DNA of 64,000 bases from Leguminivora glycinivorella (Eukaryota > Arthropoda > Insecta > Lepidoptera > Tortricidae). The translations under genes were made by a program, and so were the position numbers. Below, piece by piece: positions 58,301 through 64,000 of the stretch. The number at the start of each line of letters is the position of its first letter. Position 1 is the first letter of the stretch. The stretch is from NCBI RefSeq assembly GCF_023078275.1, contig NC_062992.1, forward strand, positions 9,499,706 through 9,563,705. Direction: 5' to 3'. Below the pieces are notes generated by a model. The model worked only from the letters and a program-made list of their open reading frames with translations. It made no database searches and was not told the origin of the DNA.

Positions 58301-59260
58301 CCCAGCACCGGCCAGCTAGATCACGAGCTATGCACCAACAAACAGTGCGACGAAAACGACCCAGTCATAAAAGAACCGTCTACAGCATTAGACGAACCTG
58401 TAGACGTGTACGCCGAGTGCACGGTGGATCAGAAATACCAACTAGACTGCCAAACCTGCACTTGTCTAAGAAACAACAGGCTGCTGTGCGGAAATTGCAC
58501 GGACACTAGAGTCGAAGATCTTTATTACTGCACTTCCAATCCTCCCAATACGATATTCAATGTCGATTGCAATTTATGCTTCTGCAATACTGAAGGTCGA
58601 ATGATATGCTCGGCAAAACGTTGTCTTGGAAATGTGAGTGCGTCAACTAGAAGGCGCCAAATGGACATAGATGAACGCTATTTTGAGTTAGTAGAACGTC
58701 CTGTAGCTCTCCACACTTGCAGGGTTGGGACTAAATATACAAAAGGCTGCAACACTTGCGTTTGCTTGGAGGCTGAATCTGGGAAAACTATGTTCGCATG
58801 CACGGTGAGACCTTGTAAGAAAGAAGAGTCTTTAATTAGAACTATAAGGGAAGGCTGCGTTCTACATACGTCTTACGAATTGAATTGTTTGCAGTGTTCC
58901 TGCGTTAGGTCTAATGACGAGAAATGGCAGTGGTGCGAGACTGGAAGCATATGCTCGAACGTGAGAAGTGAGTCTACCGAGTTAAGCTCCATGCACGGTT
59001 ACTGCGAGCCGTTGCATAATTACATGAATGACTGCAACAATTGCCAATGCCTCTCCGACAGCCAGACAGTAATGTGTTCGGACATGAAATGCGATAAGGC
59101 GAGAATTTCTGTGGAGATAATTCCGATGCTGCAGCACGGCTACAACTGCCCGAAGGGAACGGCTTACAAGGTCGACTGTAACATTTGTTACTGCATGCTT
59201 AACGGAAATTCTTTGTGTACAACGCTGGATTGTACGAAAGAAAAAGGTGTGAAGGAATAG
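55395..59260 (+). CDS. Gene F: secreted nine-module pacifastin-type protein
   Basis: Three exons join in frame to 470 aa: 55395-55458, 57591-57734 and 58056-59260 (TAG). Exon 1 is a signal peptide (MAVTVLWLLSMAVTMVIGQ). Exon 2 holds one module (residues 32-59). Exon 3 holds eight, starting with a four-Cys module (residues 92-118) that has the same spacing and conserved Trp as module 1 of gene D and module 2 of gene E. Typical modules include C-x9-C-N-V-C-F-C and C-x9-C-N-I-C-Y-C forms. Residues at the reactive position are Asn, Ala, Val, Asp and Thr, so elastase-like targets are possible for some; classical trypsin sites are absent. A basic RRR cluster lies in the linker between modules 5 and 6. 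The poly(A) signal is at 59278-59283. Confidence 0.85.
55576..56415 (+). mobile_element. Relative of the GGTTCCGTA family (CCGGCCAAGTGCGAGTCGG head)
   Basis: It begins aaaaaccggccaagtgcgag, shortly followed by gagggttccgtacaa, and ends ttggtacggaaccctaaaaa after a gacggacagacagacgga tract. The head and ends match the family at 29002 in design, but the interior differs, so it is a sister family. It lies in the first intron of gene F. Confidence 0.8.
57130..57239. mobile_element. Short GC-rich foldback element
   Basis: Arms ggctttcctgcgcacgcgcg and its near-complement (57213-57239, cgatactgcgcgcatgcgtg) enclose about 55 bp. It lies in the first intron of gene F. Confidence 0.7.
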
Positions 59261-60014
59261 TTAAGCTTAATTTTAAGAATAAAGTTTCGAATGATTTGTC
59301 TTTTTCTTTACTTTACTTTTTATATAGGTAAGTAATAAACACAGATCAATACAACAAGATGGCCCTTACAGGGCGACTCGCGGTCACCAAGCATACGACA
59401 AATCAGGTTTATAAAAGTTTGAACGCGTGCGACACCGATCAGTAGCGCCCAAGTATACGACCCGCTAACAGTGTCCGTGTCCGCTCGGGAAAAAATCTTA
59501 AATAATCAATTTTGGTTGCAAACAATGGTCTCTTACAGCATAAAGTGGTGTGGCAAGTCTTCTAACACTTCTACATGTAAAAAAGATGGAACAACATTCC
59601 ACAGTTAAGTCAAATTAATTATTTTGTTGAATATTGTTTATTGTCCGCGGAGTTCATTTATACTGGTCAATATGGTTGTGCTGAGCGGCGCCGAGGCGCG
59701 TCCATCCCTCTTTACCGAGTTAACAATGTGATATGCTATCCCTTTCACGTAAACGACTAGGCATGGGGCCATGTTAGTTTATGTCTGTTGCGGGAACTTC
59801 GTACTGCCGTTCGTACCATGTGCTACCATTTTATGAAATATAAAAGAAAGCAGATTTGTAATAGTGAATAATTATCTAGAATCTGTAGAGTCTGTAGTGG
59901 TATTTAGTTCATTGATCAGTTTAGAATATTTAGTTGGTTATTTAACTTAGTAAACGTAAGTAAAAATGCACAGTTTAGTTATTAGTTACTAGAATGATTT
60001 TTATTGAGATGCTA

Positions 60015-60178
60015 TCACAATTATCATCCTCCTTGCGTTATCCCGGCATCGGCATTCGCCACGGCTCATGGGAGCCTGGGGTCCGCTTTGGAAACTACTA
60101 CCAAGATTTGGCGTAGGCACTAGTTTTATGAAAGCGACTGCCATCTGACCTTCCAACCCGAAGGGTAACTAGGCCTTA
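60015..60178 (-). mobile_element. SINE family 1, inverted 3' half
   Basis: It contains atcctccttgcgttatcccg, ggctcatgggagcctggggt and cttccaacccgaagggtaac, the complement of the tail seen at 32723 and 46502. A small duplication (ggcatcggcatt) is present. Confidence 0.8.
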
Positions 60179-60479
60179 TTATAATTTAATTATAATATTA
60201 TAATTTGTTGCAAAACAAATTCACCACAGTACTGGTACCGGTACCATTGTCTATAATAGACATGTCCCATTCCCATCCCTACTGCTAATTATAAAGGCGC
60301 GCCATTATTTGAAACGACCAATGGCAGCACCGTGCGCGCCCGCCTCACCCCGCAAGGATTGGTGATTTGCGTCTCGAACAATATCGCTTGCATTTGGCTT
60401 CTAGTGGGGTGTTCTGTGGTAATAAACGACCAATTGAGATTGAATGGAGCGGACTCGTTTAGCACGTCAAACGAGAGGC

Positions 60480-60780
60480 CGCAGATGCAAAGAGACCGCT
60501 CGGACGGCCAATGCTGCTCTTTAAAGATTGGGTGAAGCGTGACATGTTCACCTTTGATATTCCATGCATTCAGTGGCAACGACTGGCCGAAACCCACGTG
60601 ACGTCGTGTTGTCCATGACGGTCAATCCAAGCACGGCAAGCTCTTTAAATGATAAACGCATGAGGCGTCACGAGCAAGCGTCCAAGCCTCGCCCACCAGG
60701 GGAAGCATACACTTGCCGTGTGCGTGGACGTCTCTCAAATTGGGCTATACAGCCACGAACGCAAGTGTCGTAATGATGCT
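60480..60780 (+). mobile_element. LINE C-terminus relic with CxxC...H motif
   Basis: One frame reads RPMLLFKDWVKRDM, FDIPCIQWQRLAE; a later frame reads YTCRVC and QIGLYSHERKC. Blocks of the types GRPxLRFKDxxKRD, WxxLAxDR and CxxCxxxxxSxIGLxSHxxxC, in that order, mark the C-terminus of some non-LTR retrotransposon polymerases. Frame changes between the blocks show that it is dead. Confidence 0.65.
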
Positions 60781-62159
60781 GCTTAAATCATCTGTCACAG
60801 ATGCAAAGGCCTATGTAACTAAACCACCTCCTTCCCTCACTTATTTACTTACTTACTTGACTAACCAACGCAACGGTATGGCACACACTTGGCGTCTCGC
60901 CGCTACACCAAAAGATCAGAAATTGCTACCGTAATTATAAATTACACCCAGATAAGATAAGGCATAAGAAATGTTTTAAATTCAAAGTTTTACCACCCGA
61001 TTAAAGATAGTAAACACTACATTTGAAGTCCATTTAAACCATAAAAATACACGCTGATCAATTATACTTCATGACCAATCGTAAAAGAACCCTACTTTCA
61101 TAGAATTAGTGTGTGACTCTACCCCAATCCTGTCGTTTCCCTACTCTAGCATATCTGAAACACAGACCATCACTTACCATAGATCTTGTGTTCAGAATAT
61201 GCACAAATGTATCCCTACTAGAAGCTCAGCCAGTGAAACTGAGAAAGGCAATAGGCTTGTGTTCTGGCTCCCTCCTCTGCTTTGCCCGCAGGCTAGGATA
61301 GCAGAGAATAAGCCACCCTATCCGTGTATATATCCAGTATTCCAGGGCACACCAGCACCAGCCACATGGGAGACCCAGCTGCGATCAAGCTTTTTATTTA
61401 GGTATGGATCGATCACAATCAAAATCCCAAGCGACCAACACCAGCATGAACCAGAGCACCGAGTGAATAAATATACTTAATACAAGACCCAGCCTCAAAT
61501 ACTGCCAACTTCAGTGAGCAAGGATTACTCCTAATGTCTTTCGGTCAGTTGTGAAAATCCTCACTTCCATCTAACAGTTGGACTCTTTGAGACCGGTGAG
61601 AAAATACGCCTTTTGTAAGTATAAATAAGGCGCCCAAGTACCTCCCCTTGGAACAAAAGACACCTAAACGCCTTATGTTTCACAACCGCAAGGTATAAGG
61701 TGCTTAGCCGGACAACAGTCTGTCACTAACAATGATCTGGCTTATATTTTTTACAAAATAACCCTATAGAAAATTACTAAGTTCAACTTAACTGATCAAC
61801 TAAACAAACGATTAAAGTTTCCTTTACATGCTATAATCTAAGCTTAATTTTACAAGAATTACTCCCTATAAAACCAAGCACAGACTTATCTCCAAGTCCC
61901 AGCGATACATCGACCCAGTCTTTGTATTGCTTGACGGCACTTAGGAAACACAGCACAGAAAACTTCACTATACACTTTAATCTAAAAGTAACGCTACACT
62001 ATTTTATTTCATATTTCACATTTCCACCACAGGTTTAAGTTCAACTGTACGATAATATTGTCCCCGCTCCCCGCACAATCAAACAGAGACACAATTTCAA
62101 AGTTTACAATCACTTAGAATAATTTCCAAGTAAAAACAAACAGAGAAACAATAGCAGAA

Positions 62160-62485
62160 AAACTTCACTCACCAGTAAAATACACGATAGCCAGATAGTC
62201 TGTTCGCTCCGACCCTTTTATAGTATCTATTAGAGACATAACAGAGACTGGGGACATAATGGAGACTGGAAACTTACTGGAGACTTAACAGAGACATAAC
62301 AGAGACCTAACGGAGACTGGAGAAATACTGGAGACTGGAGACAAGGGACAAGGGACAACGGATAGCCATTAAATTTACACGCATAAGAATAACACAAGTG
62401 CTTTGTTTACACTCATACTCTCTACGCAATAAAGTTCACTACACACGGATGTTTGCTTATCAACAGGTACAGATCGCACCTGTTT

Positions 62486-62530
<45 letters not shown>
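62160..62530 (-). promoter_or_regulatory. Possible minus-strand TATA promoter with upstream GAGAC array
   Basis: On the minus strand, TATAAAAGGG lies at about 62213-62222 and a donor-like ACTG/gtgagtgaag at about 62170. Upstream of the TATA box (62225-62345) are about ten irregular copies of a GAGACTGGA-like motif on the + strand, then a pure (GA)n tract at 62487-62529. The order fits a promoter of a leftward transcript or of an LTR element. No coding exon for it was found. Confidence 0.3.
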
Positions 62531-62533
<3 letters not shown>

Positions 62534-62589
62534 ACTATTGATATTGATACCTATCTAATCCAGTAGTGGAACATTTCGTAAATCGATAT

Positions 62590-62815
62590 AGTACATTTCG
62601 ATACAAGTGCGAAAAAGAGGAAGTTCGAAACGAGTGGCGATAAATTAAAACACGACCGAAGGGAGTGTTTTAAATCGACACGAGTTACGAATTTCCTTTT
62701 CGCACGTGTATCGAACGACGTTTTTCAGTACAGATGGACCTCCGAAGTTTCGACCTGACATATAAGAACCACTTTTCGCACTAGTGCGTAAAAAAAGCAC
62801 CATCTGTACTGAAAA
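62590..62815. mobile_element. Foldback repeat with GTGCGAAAA arms
   Basis: The left arm (cgatacaagtgcgaaaaaga, ttcgaaacgagtggcg, aaaacac) is complemented by the right arm (gtgttttaaatcgacacgag, cctttttcgcac-like, gtatcga), followed by a second foldback (cagtacagatgg / ccatctgtactg) at 62728-62812. No reading frame was seen. Confidence 0.65.
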
Positions 62816-64000
62816 ATATTTTTACGTAAATATTATTTTGTGAAAGATTTTTAATCAATTTAGTAAGTAAACTCGCAATATTACACTTGTTTCTTAATTT
62901 TACATTGAATGATATATCCAGGAAGTATAGACAGTATTATAGTCATAACTAACTTTTCTGACTTGTAATTGAAATCCAGATACAATATCGGAACATCACT
63001 CGTTTGACAGATCAGATTGTTAATGTCAACAATCCGTACATATGAATATAGTTTGTAAATAAGTTTTTTTTTTTCAATAAGTTGTACATCGAATAATAGT
63101 GAATTTTATGAGTGATGACGTGACTAAACATGTGATTAAGCATCACAGATAGTATTTCTTAAAATATTCAGTGAAATCCCGAAGGAAATATGCACCAAAA
63201 AGTTGGTCAAGGGAAAGTTGATTTGCCGTAAGTTTTATAATATATGTAATAACTATTCCATTTCCTCGTCATAGACGCTTGTTCTGTTACACTATTATTA
63301 TATAAATTGTAATAATAAAACTCTCTGGTAAGTGTAACAACTAGGTATATTTAAAGAAAACATCAATTTGAGACGTGGTTATGATAAACGGTAATTAGCA
63401 ATATCTATATATATATTAATTACAGGTATATAGTGTAATTACAGGTACTTGTTTGCCACCGACGTAGTATAAAAAAAATATATATAGGTATACTGTTTAA
63501 AACATCCACGTCTTAACACATCCATCTTTTCATTACAATTAAAAATAAAACATAAGTCAAAATTAAATTAGCTTAAAAATCGTTTGCAAATTTGTACCTA
63601 CTCTGCATATCAATATTTCATTTATTGACCAACATACCTAAGTAAAGACAATAATACAAGTCATAAATCCGCATATAAATATACATATATTACTTTAAAG
63701 TCATATTAAAATAAAGTCTAGCTTTTTCTGTCACAGGAAATGAAAGAGACAACAACATTTACCTACACTCATTTTACACCCACTTTGTCTTATTTAAGGG
63801 AACGAGATAATTTTGCCTAAGGAAAGGTATAAATGTACATTTTTAGTTTGACTATTAAATTATGATTTTTACACAGTTGCATATGATGTACTTAGTTAGT
63901 ACCTTAATAGGTATACAGACTCTCACGTACACATTTGACAGATACCAATGGGTGGATATCAGGGGTGCGATGTAAAGCATGATTGTTCCAAAGTTTCATT

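Larger units (their letters stand above)
59261..64000. other. Gene-poor right end
   Basis: No protein-coding gene was supported here. The region contains the poly(A) signal of gene F, an inverted SINE tail (60015-60178), a LINE C-terminus relic (60480-60780), a possible minus-strand promoter (62160-62350), a (GA)n tract (62487-62529) and a foldback repeat (62590-62815). Frames near 61100-61480 have no recognisable features. From 62830 to the end I see only AT-rich sequence and a short LINE-tail fragment near 63450. Confidence 0.6.

Noticed and set aside
61109..61480. 123-residue frame
   Set aside because: No domain, signal peptide or splice context; length is within chance for this region.

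Overview
The window looks like nuclear DNA of a moth or butterfly. The genes are split by GT-AG introns. The DNA between exons is AT-rich and full of short repeat families of a kind typical of Lepidoptera: tRNA-derived SINEs, palindromic MITEs, LINE 3' tails, and a family with inverted GGTTCCGTA / TACGGAACC ends. Every supported gene is on the + strand. No prokaryotic or viral features were seen.

Layout. (1) 1-16.6 kb: the last four coding exons of a large, low-complexity, probably nuclear protein (coding 1445-10246). A long AT-rich stretch follows, probably its 3' UTR, with a degenerate tandem repeat at 10.33-11.05 kb and several MITEs. (2) 17.4-59.3 kb: six consecutive genes, called A to F here, encoding secreted multi-domain pacifastin-type (Cys-rich serine protease inhibitor) proteins: A 17380-27635 (800 aa), B 30123-34340 (296 aa), C 38004-42951 (253 aa), D 43986-49192 (818 aa), E 52076-53438 (386 aa) and F 55395-59260 (470 aa). 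I assembled them by hand. In all six, a 64-70 nt first exon encodes the signal peptide and ends in phase 1, and all junction phases add up to whole codons. A, B, C and D also share a phase-2 intron inside their last or next-to-last domain. (3) 59.3-64 kb: no gene found, only LINE, SINE and MITE relics and a possible minus-strand TATA promoter.

Most notable results. Five modules in D, E and F, plus one in A, lack exactly Cys2 and Cys6, which form one disulfide in known pacifastins. Gene A carries about 15 copies of a 28/30-residue RLxEKTVRP repeat between its Cys domains. The locus is littered with duplicated and decaying exons: a nearly identical duplication of the last two exons of B, a series of four relics of exon 3 of C, a relic of exon 2 of A, and a stop-containing relic exon downstream of B. 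Together these show an inhibitor family evolving by tandem gene, exon and domain duplication. Functions rest on family recognition from cysteine spacing; no search or expression data were available.
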